From positions 1-64,000 of the forward strand of contig NZ_BBPQ01000030.1 in the NCBI RefSeq assembly GCF_000787855.1: 64,000 nt of DNA, written 5' to 3'. Made by a program: the position numbers and the translations under genes. The stretch is from Streptacidiphilus anmyonensis. Lineage in GTDB: Bacteria > Actinomycetota > Actinomycetes > Streptomycetales > Streptomycetaceae. Below the pieces are notes generated by a model that worked only from the letters and a program-made list of their open reading frames with translations, searched no databases and had not been told where the DNA came from. Every line of letters begins with the position of its first letter. Position 1 is the stretch's first letter. Positions 29,367 to 37,650 of the stretch are shown here, piece after piece.

Positions 29367-29389
29367 GTGATGTTACCGAGTAACATCAC
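29367..29389. promoter_or_regulatory. TetR operator 2
   Basis: A perfect inverted repeat: arms GTGATGTTAC and GTAACATCAC around CGA, 17 bp before the SDR start codon at 29406. The same core as operator 1, 32 bp away (three helical turns). Confidence 0.8.
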
Positions 29390-29405
29390 TTCTGGGGAGA
29401 TCCTC

Positions 29406-30275
29406 ATGCGTGTCTTCGTCACCGGCGCCAGCGGCCACATCGGCTCCGCCGTTGTTCCTGAGCTCATCCACGCAGGTCACGACGTCGTCGGCCTCGCCCG
29501 TTCCGACGAGGCGGCCGCGACCGTCAGGGCCATGGGTGCCGAGGCCCACCGGGGGAACCTGACCGACCTCGACGGCCTGTGCGAGGCCGCCCGCAACGCC
29601 GACGCGGTCGTCCACCTCGGCTTCCAGCACGAGGGCATCGCGTCCGGCCGCTTTGCCGAGGTCGCCGCGCAGGACGAGGAGGTCGTCCACGCGATCTGCG
29701 GCGAACTCGTCGGCACCGGCAAAGCCTTCCTCGGCATCGGCATGGGCCGCGTCGAGGACCTCGTGAACCACCGGAACCCCCGCGCCAGGGTCGCGCTCGC
29801 CATCCACGGGTACGCCGAGCGCGGCGTGCGCACGGTCCTGGTCGCGGTCCCGAACGTGACGCACAGCGAGCGCGACCGGAACGGCTTCATCCCGCAGTAC
29901 CTCCGGATCGCCCGCCAGACAGGCGTCGCCGGCTACATCGGCGACGGCGCCAACACCTGGGCCGCGGGTCACACCCTCGACGTCGCCCGCGTCTGGGCAC
30001 TCGCAGTGGAGAAGGCCCCGGCCGGCTCGCAGGTCACCGGCGCCACCGAGGCCGGCGTCCCGGTCCGCACCATCGCCGAGTCCGTCGCCCGCCACCTGGG
30101 CGTCCAGGCGGTCAGCATGTCGCCGGAGCAGGCAGCCGAGCACTTCAAGGCCTTCCCCTTCATCGGCATCGACGTCAAGATGCCGAACGAAGCGACCCGC
30201 GAACTGCTCGGCTGGGAACCGACCCACCCCACCCTGCACACCGACCTCGACGCGGGCTTCTACTTCGATCGCTGA
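29406..30275 (+). CDS. NAD(P)-dependent epimerase/dehydratase (extended SDR)
   Basis: 289 residues from ATG 29406, preceded by GGGGAG. The Rossmann dinucleotide motif is 'VFVTGASGHIGSAVV'. Further SDR features are 'RNADAVVHLGFQ' and a C-terminal substrate region 'NEATRELLGWEPTHPTL'. The usual YxxxK catalytic pair is not clear (nearest 'GYAERG'), so it belongs to the atypical SDRs, many of which reduce or isomerise ketones and aldehydes. It is controlled by the divergent TetR repressor through the operators just upstream. Confidence 0.85.
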   Translation: MRVFVTGASGHIGSAVVPELIHAGHDVVGLARSDEAAATVRAMGAEAHRGNLTDLDGLCEAARNADAVVHLGFQHEGIASGRFAEVAAQDEEVVHAICGELVGTGKAFLGIGMGRVEDLVNHRNPRARVALAIHGYAERGVRTVLVAVPNVTHSERDRNGFIPQYLRIARQTGVAGYIGDGANTWAAGHTLDVARVWALAVEKAPAGSQVTGATEAGVPVRTIAESVARHLGVQAVSMSPEQAAEHFKAFPFIGIDVKMPNEATRELLGWEPTHPTLHTDLDAGFYFDR

Positions 30276-30452
30276 AAGAACGTCAGGCGGGTCTTGGCGG
30301 TGAACCGGCCGCAGCCTTCTGGGATCCAGCTGACGGGAGACTTGGCGCGACCGCGCCGACCCGAGGACCGGACACGCCCGGAACGCGCCAGCTGTTCAAG
30401 GAGATCCGGGCCCGCGGCTGCCAGGGCGCCTACTCCGCGCACGGGGCGGCCC

Positions 30453-31472
30453 CTAAAGGAGGGCGGTCAGGTTCGCGGCGAGGCGCTCGGTCGGGGTCTC
30501 GACCCAGTTCAGGGTGCGGGCCGTCTGGTAGCCGAGGGCGTGGTTGATGGCGATCATGTGGCTGTTGGTCGTGGCCGTGGTGGTGCAGATCCGTTCGAGG
30601 TCCGGGCGCTCCTCGGCGAGTCGGCGCATCATGGAGGCCTTGACGGCCAGGCCGAGCCCGTGGCCGCGGTGGGCGGCGAGCACCGAGGTGTCGTGGACGT
30701 AGCCGACCTCGGGGCGGTGCGGGAAGTTGTGGATGACGTGGGTGCCGACGACTTCGTCCGTCGCCTCATGGACGGCGGCGACGACGCGTTGTTCCGTGCC
30801 GGCGTCCACCAGTTCGCGGTCGGTCTCCCGGACCCGCTCGGGGGTCCACACGGTCTCGCGGTAGCTCAGTCGCCCCATCGGGGCGTCCTGGATGGCCTGT
30901 CGGGCCAGGGCGTAGGAGTCGACGAGGTGGTCGGGGGTGGCGCCGGTCCAGTGGACCAGGCGGTAGCCCTCGGCGGCCGGAGCCTCCCAGAGGCCGGCGG
31001 GAGTCGTGGCGGTGAGCAGAACCTGCAGCACCATGCTGTGGGTCACCTCGAAGCCGAGGTTCGTCGCCCACCGCAGGCCGGCCGAGCCGGGCTTCATCGG
31101 GAAGCCGAGGACGGTGCCGCGCCCGGTCTCCCGCACCTCGCGCATCGCGAAGCGGAGCAGCTCGGTCCCGGTGCCGCGGCAGCGCAGTTCGGGATGCACG
31201 TTGATCTCGATGCTCGCGATGCCCGTGTTCTCGCCCTCGGGGAGCGCGAGTTTGAGGGAACCGGCCAGACGGCCGTCCACGTGGCCGACCCAGAAGCGGC
31301 ACAGCCCGTCCTCCAGCGGCGGCGTGCGAAGCCGGCCGATCGAGGTCTCGTAGGTCAGCGGTGGGTCCTCGGGCGTGTCCGCCGCCACGCAGGCGGCCCG
31401 CATCGTGAAGTAGTCGGAGAGGACGCGCTCGGAGGCACTGGCCGGGTCGAGTGGCTGAACGTCGACGGTCAC
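30453..31472 (-). CDS. Double-GNAT-domain N-acetyltransferase of the Sdp-like operon
   Basis: 339 residues from GTG 31472 (a TTG at 31481, overlapping the sdpB-like stop as TTGA, is the alternative). Two GNAT-like halves are visible. The first has 'GIASIEINVHPELRCRGTG' (acetyl-CoA-binding R-x-x-G-x-G/A) near residues 105-125. The second has 'VLAAHRGHGLGLAVKASMM' near residues 270-290. Double GNAT proteins of this type occur in mycothiol and antibiotic-resistance contexts. As the last gene of a tightly overlapped operon with a secreted peptide, it may acetylate the peptide for immunity or tailor another product. This role is inferred from context only. Confidence 0.8.
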   Translation of the reverse strand: MTVDVQPLDPASASERVLSDYFTMRAACVAADTPEDPPLTYETSIGRLRTPPLEDGLCRFWVGHVDGRLAGSLKLALPEGENTGIASIEINVHPELRCRGTGTELLRFAMREVRETGRGTVLGFPMKPGSAGLRWATNLGFEVTHSMVLQVLLTATTPAGLWEAPAAEGYRLVHWTGATPDHLVDSYALARQAIQDAPMGRLSYRETVWTPERVRETDRELVDAGTEQRVVAAVHEATDEVVGTHVIHNFPHRPEVGYVHDTSVLAAHRGHGLGLAVKASMMRRLAEERPDLERICTTTATTNSHMIAINHALGYQTARTLNWVETPTERLAANLTALL

Positions 31473-31477
31473 CGGGG

Positions 31478-32443
31478 TCAACGGATCTCCAGGATCTCGG
31501 TAGGGGCGTCCCGCGCCGGCGGCTCGAACTCGAGGGACGCGGGCGCGAGCTTGTCGGAGGTGCTCACCGGAGCAGGCCCGCCGGGCTCGCCGACGAGCAG
31601 CAGGAGCACCAGCGCGATCATGACGAGCCCGAAGCTGACCAGCCCCATCGCGACCATGATCCCGCCGTGCAGCAGGACCGTCAGGCAGAACGCGGTACGG
31701 CGGACCCGACGCGGCAGCAGAGCGCCCACGGCGATCAACAGCTCCACGACGAGTACGCCCCAGGTGAGCAGTCTGACGGCGGGGTCGGAGGTCAGCAGCG
31801 GTTCGAGCGGCTGCCGCAGGCCGGACGGGAGCCCGTAGAACGGGTCCACCAGGACGGTGAACATGGCCTGGCCGCTGCGCCACCCCGCCGTGGTCAGCTT
31901 CGAGATGCTCGCAGTGAAGTAGATGACGGCGATCTGGCAGCGGATCGCCCACCAGGCGGCGTACGAACTGCCCGCCCACACCGGGGCCAGCGGCTCGCCC
32001 GGCCGGGTCCAGTGCCAGGTCCGCCCGTCGCCCAGCAGGAACGGGATGATCAGCATGGTCGCGGCGAGCGCGGCCTCCTCGGCGCCGCTGGCCATCGTCA
32101 TGCTCTGGCCCAGGCTCCAGGCGACGAACCAGTGCGGCACGCACGTCCACTTCGGGCGGTACCCGATCGCCACGAGGACGAGGACGGCCGTCGCGAGGAG
32201 CCGGCTGACGAGCAGTCCGCCCGAGCCCGGGCCGGCGACGCACCACAACGACAGCTCGCGGGCGCCGTAGCAGCGCATGCCCTCGGGCAGGCCGGGTTGG
32301 TAGGTGAACAGGTCGTGGTCGGGCGTGAACCCGATGCTGATCAGTTCGGAGACAGCCAGGATCGACCGGGTGAGCGCCAGCGGCATGGTCCGCGGATCGA
32401 AGTCCGCGGCCGACGTGAGGACACGGTCCTTCAGCCGTTGCAT
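31478..32443 (-). CDS. SdpB-like HTTM-domain membrane protein
   Basis: 321 residues with 6-8 membrane segments and the HTTM (horizontally transferred transmembrane, vitamin K gamma-carboxylase-like) fold: 'LALTRSILAVSELISI', 'WFVAWSLGQSMTM', 'IYFTASISKLTTAGWRSG', 'FCLTVLLHGGIMVAMGL'. The Bacillus SdpB family, required together with SdpA to turn the secreted precursor into the active SDP toxin, has this architecture. It overlaps the upstream SdpA-like gene by 13 bp. It likely acts in the cytoplasmic membrane on the 37-residue peptide encoded two genes upstream. Confidence 0.82.
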   Translation of the reverse strand: MQRLKDRVLTSAADFDPRTMPLALTRSILAVSELISIGFTPDHDLFTYQPGLPEGMRCYGARELSLWCVAGPGSGGLLVSRLLATAVLVLVAIGYRPKWTCVPHWFVAWSLGQSMTMASGAEEAALAATMLIIPFLLGDGRTWHWTRPGEPLAPVWAGSSYAAWWAIRCQIAVIYFTASISKLTTAGWRSGQAMFTVLVDPFYGLPSGLRQPLEPLLTSDPAVRLLTWGVLVVELLIAVGALLPRRVRRTAFCLTVLLHGGIMVAMGLVSFGLVMIALVLLLLVGEPGGPAPVSTSDKLAPASLEFEPPARDAPTEILEIR

Positions 32444-33012
32444 GCGATCTCACCGTCCACAATCCGCAGGATCTTCCAATCGGCTTGCCAAAGACGGGTG
32501 TTCGCCGTCCAGCGGACCGGGGTCTGCACCGAGAGCAGGACGTGGCCGCAGATGGACGGACGGGCGGTGTGGTTGACGGTGCGAACCACGGGAGCGCGCA
32601 GCGCCGCGGCCCGGCAGTCGGCCGGGGTGAGCGCCGAGCAGTCCAGCCAGTCGCCGACGGCGATCTGGCCGGTGAGGTTGGCCAGTTCGACGTACCGGGC
32701 GTACGCCGAGCGACTCAGCCCCCAGTCCGTGGACGGCGCCATCTGCAGCTGAGGAGCGGCGGTCAGCCGACCGTCGTCCCCCACGAACAGCGCCACGCTG
32801 GTCTGCGTCGTCGGCTGCTCGGCGAAGAAGCTCCAACCCTGGGGCCACACCACCCTCGTCGATTCCCGCTCGGCCTGAAGCCAGCCCGGCAGTAGCCGGG
32901 CCGGGACCAGCTGGGTGGACGAGGCCAGCAGCATCACCAGGAGCAGGGCGGCCGTGAAAAAGAACCCCTGGGCGCTCCGCGACGCGGTGGCCGTGCCCCG
33001 TTGCGCCGTCAC
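32431..33012 (-). CDS. SdpA-like protein (antimicrobial peptide maturation)
   Basis: 193 residues from GTG 33012. The first base of the GTG is the last base of the preceding peptide stop codon (TAGTG), so translation is coupled. One N-terminal membrane segment (about residues 18-38) is followed by an extracytoplasmic domain carrying the SdpA family signature 'VVWPQGWSFFAEQPTTQ'. Two cysteine pairs (WLDCSALTPADC and SICGHV with the C-terminal ACNG) suggest disulfide bonding outside the cell. SdpA and SdpB act together in SDP toxin maturation in Bacillus subtilis. The family assignment rests on this motif, topology and the sdpB-like neighbour. Confidence 0.8.
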   Translation of the reverse strand: MTAQRGTATASRSAQGFFFTAALLLVMLLASSTQLVPARLLPGWLQAERESTRVVWPQGWSFFAEQPTTQTSVALFVGDDGRLTAAPQLQMAPSTDWGLSRSAYARYVELANLTGQIAVGDWLDCSALTPADCRAAALRAPVVRTVNHTARPSICGHVLLSVQTPVRWTANTRLWQADWKILRIVDGEIACNG

Positions 33013-33125
33013 TAGCAGGAGGTGCAGCTCAGGTTGTTCGGCCTGGGCACGCGGGCATCCGCCTGGGTCGCGACCAAGCCCACCAGCAGTAGGGCGACCA
33101 GTGCCCCTATGAATGCGAATCGCAT
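33012..33125 (-). CDS. 37-residue secreted peptide, candidate Sdp-like toxin or signal precursor
   Basis: ATG 33125 is preceded by GGGGGAAAAG. The product begins MRFAFIGALVALLLVGLVAT, a clean signal peptide, ends it with QADA (signal peptidase type site A-D-A), and continues as the 13-residue mature sequence RVPRPNNLSCTSC. The two C-terminal cysteines (C34 and C37, CxxC) could form a disulfide or carry a modification. The stop codon shares its last base with the GTG start of the SdpA-like gene. In Bacillus sdpABC the toxin precursor SdpC is about 200 residues; here the position of the precursor is taken by this tiny peptide. It is too short for usual gene callers. Function is inferred from context. 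Confidence 0.72.
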   Translation of the reverse strand: MRFAFIGALVALLLVGLVATQADARVPRPNNLSCTSC

Positions 33126-33189
33126 CTTTTCCCCCGACTTGAGTCGTTATTCGTTTCTTTGTCAGCCTTGGTGGCCAACGGATCCGAAC

Positions 33190-33231
33190 CTACCGGACGC
33201 CGCTACCGATCACCTACCGGTGAGCTAACCT
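33190..33231. promoter_or_regulatory. Direct heptamer repeats resembling SARP binding sites
   Basis: CTACCGG (33190), CTACCGA (33203), CTACCGG (33214) and CTAACCT (33225). The last three start exactly 11 bp apart, the spacing recognised by OmpR-type SARP regulators. They lie in the divergent gap (33126-33330) between the peptide operon and the SARP gene itself. Confidence 0.6.
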
Positions 33232-33330
33232 TGCGCTGGTCAGCGCACTCCTGGTCCCGCAGCCAGGAGCGACAGCGCCAGGCGGTAACGGCGTCCTCAG
33301 GACGTACCGAGCACAACATGGGGGTGCGGG

Positions 33331-36300
33331 ATGGATCTCGACGTTCGGCTGCTGGGGCCGCTGGAGGTCGAGGTGGCCGGAGACCTGCTGCCTCTCGGGG
33401 GGCTGCGTTCGCACCGACTGCTCGCCGTGATGCTGCTGAACGCCAACAGCGTCGTCCGGATGGACCGGCTGGTCGACGTGATGTGGGAGTCGGCACCGCA
33501 GTCGGCGCGCCAGCAGATCCACAACACGGTGGCGACGCTGCGCCGCGCCATGGCGCCGGCGGAGGGGATCGACCTGGTCACCAGCCAGCTCGGCTACCGG
33601 ATCGTCGTCGACAGCGACCGGCTGGACCTCACCCGCTACCGCGCCGCCGTACGGGAGGCCGACCAGGCGGTGGCCGAGGGCGAGCCGGGGACGGCGGTCT
33701 CGCTGCTCACCGGGGCGCAGGCGCTGTGGCGGGGGTCGGCACTGACCGGGCTCGGCGGCGAGTACTTCGAGAACGTCGCCACCCGGCTCTCGGAGGAATA
33801 CCTCGCCACGACCGAGTCGCTGATGGATCTGCGCGTCCAGCTGGGCGAGAGCGCACGGGTCGTGGGCGAACTCACCGAGCTCGTCGCCTCGCACCCCTCG
33901 CGGCAGTCGCTGCGCGCGACGCTGATGGCCGCGCTGCACTCCACCGGCCGCCAGGCCGACGCCCTGGAGGTGTACGAGGAGGGCAGGCGGGTCCTCGTCG
34001 AGGAGTTCGGGCTGGACCCGAGCGACGAGCTCAAGGCCTTGCACGAGCGCATCCTGCGCGGGCTGCCGGTGGTCGAGTCCGCCGCGGTGGAACGGCCCTC
34101 GGCCCCGCCGCCCCAGGCCGCCCCGGCAAGCGCGGAGCCCGCTGGTCCGGCCGTGCCGACCACGCGACGGTTCCTCCCGCACGACTCCCGCGAGTTCTCC
34201 GGGCGTCAGGACGAGATCCTCCAGCTCATGGAGGACAGCCGGCAGACGGAATCGGTGTCCCTCGTCATCTCGGCGATCAACGGGATGGGCGGCATCGGCA
34301 AGACCGCTCTCGCCGTGCACTTCGCCCACACCGTCTCGGCCGACTACCCCGACGGGCAGTACTTCGTCGACCTGCGGGGGTTCACCGCCGGGGTCGAGCC
34401 CCTCAGCCCGGAGGAGGCCCTCGGCCACCTGCTGCGCCAGTGCGGACTGCCGGACGAGCTGATCCCGCCCAGCCTGGAGGACCGCACCGCCACCTGGCGC
34501 AGCGCCATGGCCGACAGACGAGCGCTGGTTCTGCTCGACAACGCGCTCGGCGTGGAGCAGGTCCGGCCGCTGCTGCCCGGGACGCACGGCCCGCTCGTCC
34601 TGATCACCAGCCGCCGCCGGATGCCCGCCCTGGAGGGCGTCGTACCGCTGTCGCTCGACCTGATGCCGCAGGCCGACGCGGTCGCGCTCTTCCTGCACAT
34701 CGTCGGGCCGCAGCGGCTGGCCGCGGAGGAGGACGCCGAGGCCCGGGTCGCCGAACTCGTCGAGCTCTGCGGGCGGTTGCCGCTGGCCGTACGGATCGCC
34801 GCCGGCCGCTTCCGCGAGCGGACGAGCTGGACCATGCCCTACCTGATCCAGCAGCTCAGCGACCAGAAGAAGCGAGCGAGGTTCCTCGACTTCGGCGACC
34901 GGAGCGTGTCGGCCGTCATCTCCATGTCGTACCGGTCCCTCTCGGAGGAGCACCGCCGGCTCTTCCGGCTCCTGAGTCTCCAGCCGGGCCCCAACTTCAC
35001 CCCGCCCGTCGCCGCGGCCCTCGCGGATATGCCGATCGACCGGGCCGAGGAGATCCTCGAGTCGCTCTTCGACGACAACCTCGTCCTCCAGGAGCAGCCG
35101 GACCGCTACCACTTCCACGACCTGGTCCGTGACTACGCCTCGCAGATGTGCGCGCAACACGACGGCGAGGAGGACAGGAAGGAGGCGCTCGCCCGCCTCT
35201 TCGACCACTACCTGCGGACCGCCGCGACCTGGTGCGCCCCGCTGGCGACGGGCCCGTTCCGTAGGGAACCGACCGACGCCCGCCCCGGGCCGGGCATCCC
35301 CGTGCCCTCCTCGGCCGCCGAGGCCGTCGAACTGCTCGCGGGGGAGTCCGTCAACCTCGTCGAGGCCGCCCGGACGGCGCTCAGCGAAGGCCCGCCCGAC
35401 ACGGCGTGGCAACTGGTCTGCACCGTCCAGCCGTTCCTGCGGCGGACCAACTACGCGGGTGCCGCGCTCAAGCTCTTCGAAGACGCCGTCGTCGCCGCCC
35501 GATCGGCCGGGGACGAGCGCGGCGAGGCGCTGATCCTGATAGGTCTCGCCGGAGCCCTGCGGCAGCGGGGCCGCAGCACGGAGGCCCGAGCGGCGCTGGA
35601 GGCCGGCATCGCGATCAGCAGGCGCAGGAACGACCGCAACACCGAGATGTACCAGCTCACCGAGCTGGGCGTCATCGAGATCAACGACGAGCACTTCGGC
35701 GAGGCGTACGAGTCCTTCCGCTCGGCCCTGGCCATCGCCGAGGCCCGCTCCGACCAGCAGTTGAGCGCGATCCTGCGGAACAACCTCGGGGTGGCCTGCC
35801 GGGAGCTGGGCCGCGGCCAGGAGAGCTTCGCGTACTTCTCCCAGGTGCTGGACGACCACGGGGTCGCCGGCGGCAGCACGGCGGAGGCGTCCACCCTGGT
35901 GAACATCGGGGTCCTGCTCGTTCGGGAGCGGCGCTCCAGCGAGGCGATCGACTACCTGGACCGGGCGCTGGTGACGGCGGACGGCGAGAACCAGGTGCAC
36001 CTGGCCGCCGAGGCACAGGCCATCCTCTGCGAGGCGTACCGCGCGCTCGGTGATGTCCCGCGCTCCTTCGAGACCGGTCGCACCGCCCTGCGCATCGCCC
36101 GCGAGCACAAGCTGCTGGAGGCCGAGTGCTATGCGCTGAACGGGCTCGGTGAGGCGTACCTCGCCGTGGGGGACCTGGACAGCGCCGAGGCGACCTTCCG
36201 CCATGCCGTCACTCTCTCCCGGGAGAGCGGGTTGCGGTCCTGCGAGGCGAGGGCGCTGGAGGGCTCCGCGCACATCGCGCTGTACCGCGAGGACCTGCCG

Positions 36301-36435
36301 GAGGCGGCCCGCCGGTTCGAGGTCGCGGCCTCGACCTACCCCGCCGAGGCCGCGGAGGCCGAGAACCCCCGGGTCCACCTGGTCGACCTCTCCTCCCCGG
36401 GCGTCCGGTGCAACCGCTGTCTGGGGTCGGCCTAG
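33331..36435 (+). CDS. SARP-family regulator with BTAD, NB-ARC and TPR domains (AfsR-like)
   Basis: 1034 residues. In order: OmpR-like winged helix ('VRLLGPLEVEVAGDLL'-type start to about residue 90), bacterial transcriptional activation domain (about 95-245, ending 'EFGLDPSDELKALHERIL'), NB-ARC ATPase (P-loop 'GMGGIGKTALAVHFAH' near residue 318, Walker B 'RALVLLDNALG', 'PLVLITSRRRMPAL'), then TPR repeats to the C-terminus ending 'VRCNRCLGSA'. Such proteins activate antibiotic pathways by binding 11-bp direct repeats. Its own upstream region has such repeats. Likely targets are itself, the divergent Sdp-like operon, and perhaps cluster 2. Its stop overlaps that of the convergent pseudogene. 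Confidence 0.9.
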   Translation: MDLDVRLLGPLEVEVAGDLLPLGGLRSHRLLAVMLLNANSVVRMDRLVDVMWESAPQSARQQIHNTVATLRRAMAPAEGIDLVTSQLGYRIVVDSDRLDLTRYRAAVREADQAVAEGEPGTAVSLLTGAQALWRGSALTGLGGEYFENVATRLSEEYLATTESLMDLRVQLGESARVVGELTELVASHPSRQSLRATLMAALHSTGRQADALEVYEEGRRVLVEEFGLDPSDELKALHERILRGLPVVESAAVERPSAPPPQAAPASAEPAGPAVPTTRRFLPHDSREFSGRQDEILQLMEDSRQTESVSLVISAINGMGGIGKTALAVHFAHTVSADYPDGQYFVDLRGFTAGVEPLSPEEALGHLLRQCGLPDELIPPSLEDRTATWRSAMADRRALVLLDNALGVEQVRPLLPGTHGPLVLITSRRRMPALEGVVPLSLDLMPQADAVALFLHIVGPQRLAAEEDAEARVAELVELCGRLPLAVRIAAGRFRERTSWTMPYLIQQLSDQKKRARFLDFGDRSVSAVISMSYRSLSEEHRRLFRLLSLQPGPNFTPPVAAALADMPIDRAEEILESLFDDNLVLQEQPDRYHFHDLVRDYASQMCAQHDGEEDRKEALARLFDHYLRTAATWCAPLATGPFRREPTDARPGPGIPVPSSAAEAVELLAGESVNLVEAARTALSEGPPDTAWQLVCTVQPFLRRTNYAGAALKLFEDAVVAARSAGDERGEALILIGLAGALRQRGRSTEARAALEAGIAISRRRNDRNTEMYQLTELGVIEINDEHFGEAYESFRSALAIAEARSDQQLSAILRNNLGVACRELGRGQESFAYFSQVLDDHGVAGGSTAEASTLVNIGVLLVRERRSSEAIDYLDRALVTADGENQVHLAAEAQAILCEAYRALGDVPRSFETGRTALRIAREHKLLEAECYALNGLGEAYLAVGDLDSAEATFRHAVTLSRESGLRSCEARALEGSAHIALYREDLPEAARRFEVAASTYPAEAAEAENPRVHLVDLSSPGVRCNRCLGSA

Positions 36436-37104
36436 AGGCGGGTCAGCCGCAGGATGCTTCCGCACCAGTCGGCGACCTCCCGGCCCAGACACGGGCGTTG
36501 AAGGGGGAGAGCGAGGAAGGTCGAGCGGTCCTGGGCGTCCATCGCCTCCTCCCGTACGGGGAGGGGGCCGTCGGGCGCGAGCACAGCGTCCAGTGAGGTG
36601 CCGAGGGCGCGCGCCGGCGGCGGCAGGGCGATGATCGACTCGCTCACCTGAGGCAGGTGGACGGGCGGGGCCGTCCGCTCGGAGTGGTGGTCGCGCATCA
36701 TTCCGACGTCGCGGTGGGCGCCCTCCGAGGTCGCGTAGTCGAGGCGTTCTTTGGCGTCCGAGAGCACCTGGAAGCCGAAGGCGTCCCGCCAGCCGTACTT
36801 CTCCCACCGGGAGCCGCCGAGACAGTGTCGAGCTGTTCCGGGGTGGCCTCGTCGGCCAGCAGCCCGCGCGCGACCTGGCACAGGACCTCGCGCCGGGCGG
36901 CCTGCGGCGTGATGTCGGCGGCCCCGGCCGGCAGCGCGGCTGCCGCGTCGACGGCGGCCCGTTCGCCAGGCCCGTCAGGAACCGGACGAGCCTGGCGTCC
37001 GCCAGCCCGTTCCCCCGGTGGACGCGGCTCTCGCGCAGGCCGCGGATCCGTGTCCGCGTCCTGACCGCCTGGAACCGGAGGTCGCTGGAGCGCCGCACTC
37101 TCAT
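36432..37104 (-). pseudogene. Unrecognised gene broken by two frameshifts
   Basis: ATG 37104 has a good AAGGGGA site. The product starts MRVRRSSDLRFQAVRT and runs to '...LVRFLTGLANG'. Continuation then makes sense only one frame later ('AAALPAGAADITPQAARREV', 'LCQVARGLLADEATPEQLDT'), and again one frame later ('RWEKYGWRDAFGFQVLSDAK' to the stop at 36432, ending 'ADWCGSILRLTRL'). Both changes have the same sign, each equal to loss of one base, near about 36955 and 36815. The rebuilt protein would be about 220 residues. I do not recognise its family. The lesions may be real decay or sequencing errors in GC-rich runs. Confidence 0.5.
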
Positions 37105-37536
37105 AATCAATTCCCCTTCGTGGGAAGGCAGGCCGATTCGGTGTGCACGAATCGACGGCAGGGCACGCCGGTCGGCGCGGAGTTGCCGGCGACGTTAGGC
37201 GTGGCGCCTCCCGCGGCCCTACTCCCGCGCTACCGGCGGCGGGTTGCGGCAGAGTACCCGGCCGATGAGGCCCGTACGGATACTCGAATACCGGCGGGGT
37301 GACCGGGGATTTCGCACTGGCGACCGGCTCCGGAACCGCCGCCGACAGCGATCTCTTCGGGGCCCGACGGGGGTGACTTGGATGTTCAGGGGCGATGGTC
37401 CTGTACCGACGGTGCGAAGGGTTGACCGCCGGGAAGCGCATCCGGTCTCGTACCCGCAGCAGCAGCGGTTCCTCGACGAACCACGCGGTGCGGCAGCGCG
37501 AACTGCTGTCGAGGGAAAAGCTGGTGGAGGCGCGTC

Positions 37537-37650
37537 GACTTCTGGCGGGACCGGCTCGACGGGGCGCCCTAGCAGCTCGACCTGCCCTTCGACCGGCCCC
37601 GGCCGGCCGTCCAGTCCTTCCGCGGCCGGGCTCACGGATCGGTCGGCTGT
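37537..37650 (+). pseudogene. Fragment of an NRPS condensation domain with in-frame stop
   Basis: One frame reads DFWRDRLDGAP, then TAG at 37570, then 'QLDLPFDRPRPAVQSFRGRA'. This is the conserved 'YWrerLaGAP.LeLPtDrPRP' segment found in the middle of NRPS condensation domains. No other part of an NRPS is found in the window. It is a scrap of a lost synthetase lying in the 683-bp gap 37105-37787. The rest of that gap shows nothing I can name, apart from carrying the cluster 2 promoter near its right end. Confidence 0.65.

Noticed and set aside
33214-37110. A 1298-residue minus-strand frame opposite the SARP gene
   Set aside because: It is the antisense shadow of a GC-rich gene with perfect SARP domains on the plus strand. 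Only its first residues belong to the broken gene starting at 37104.
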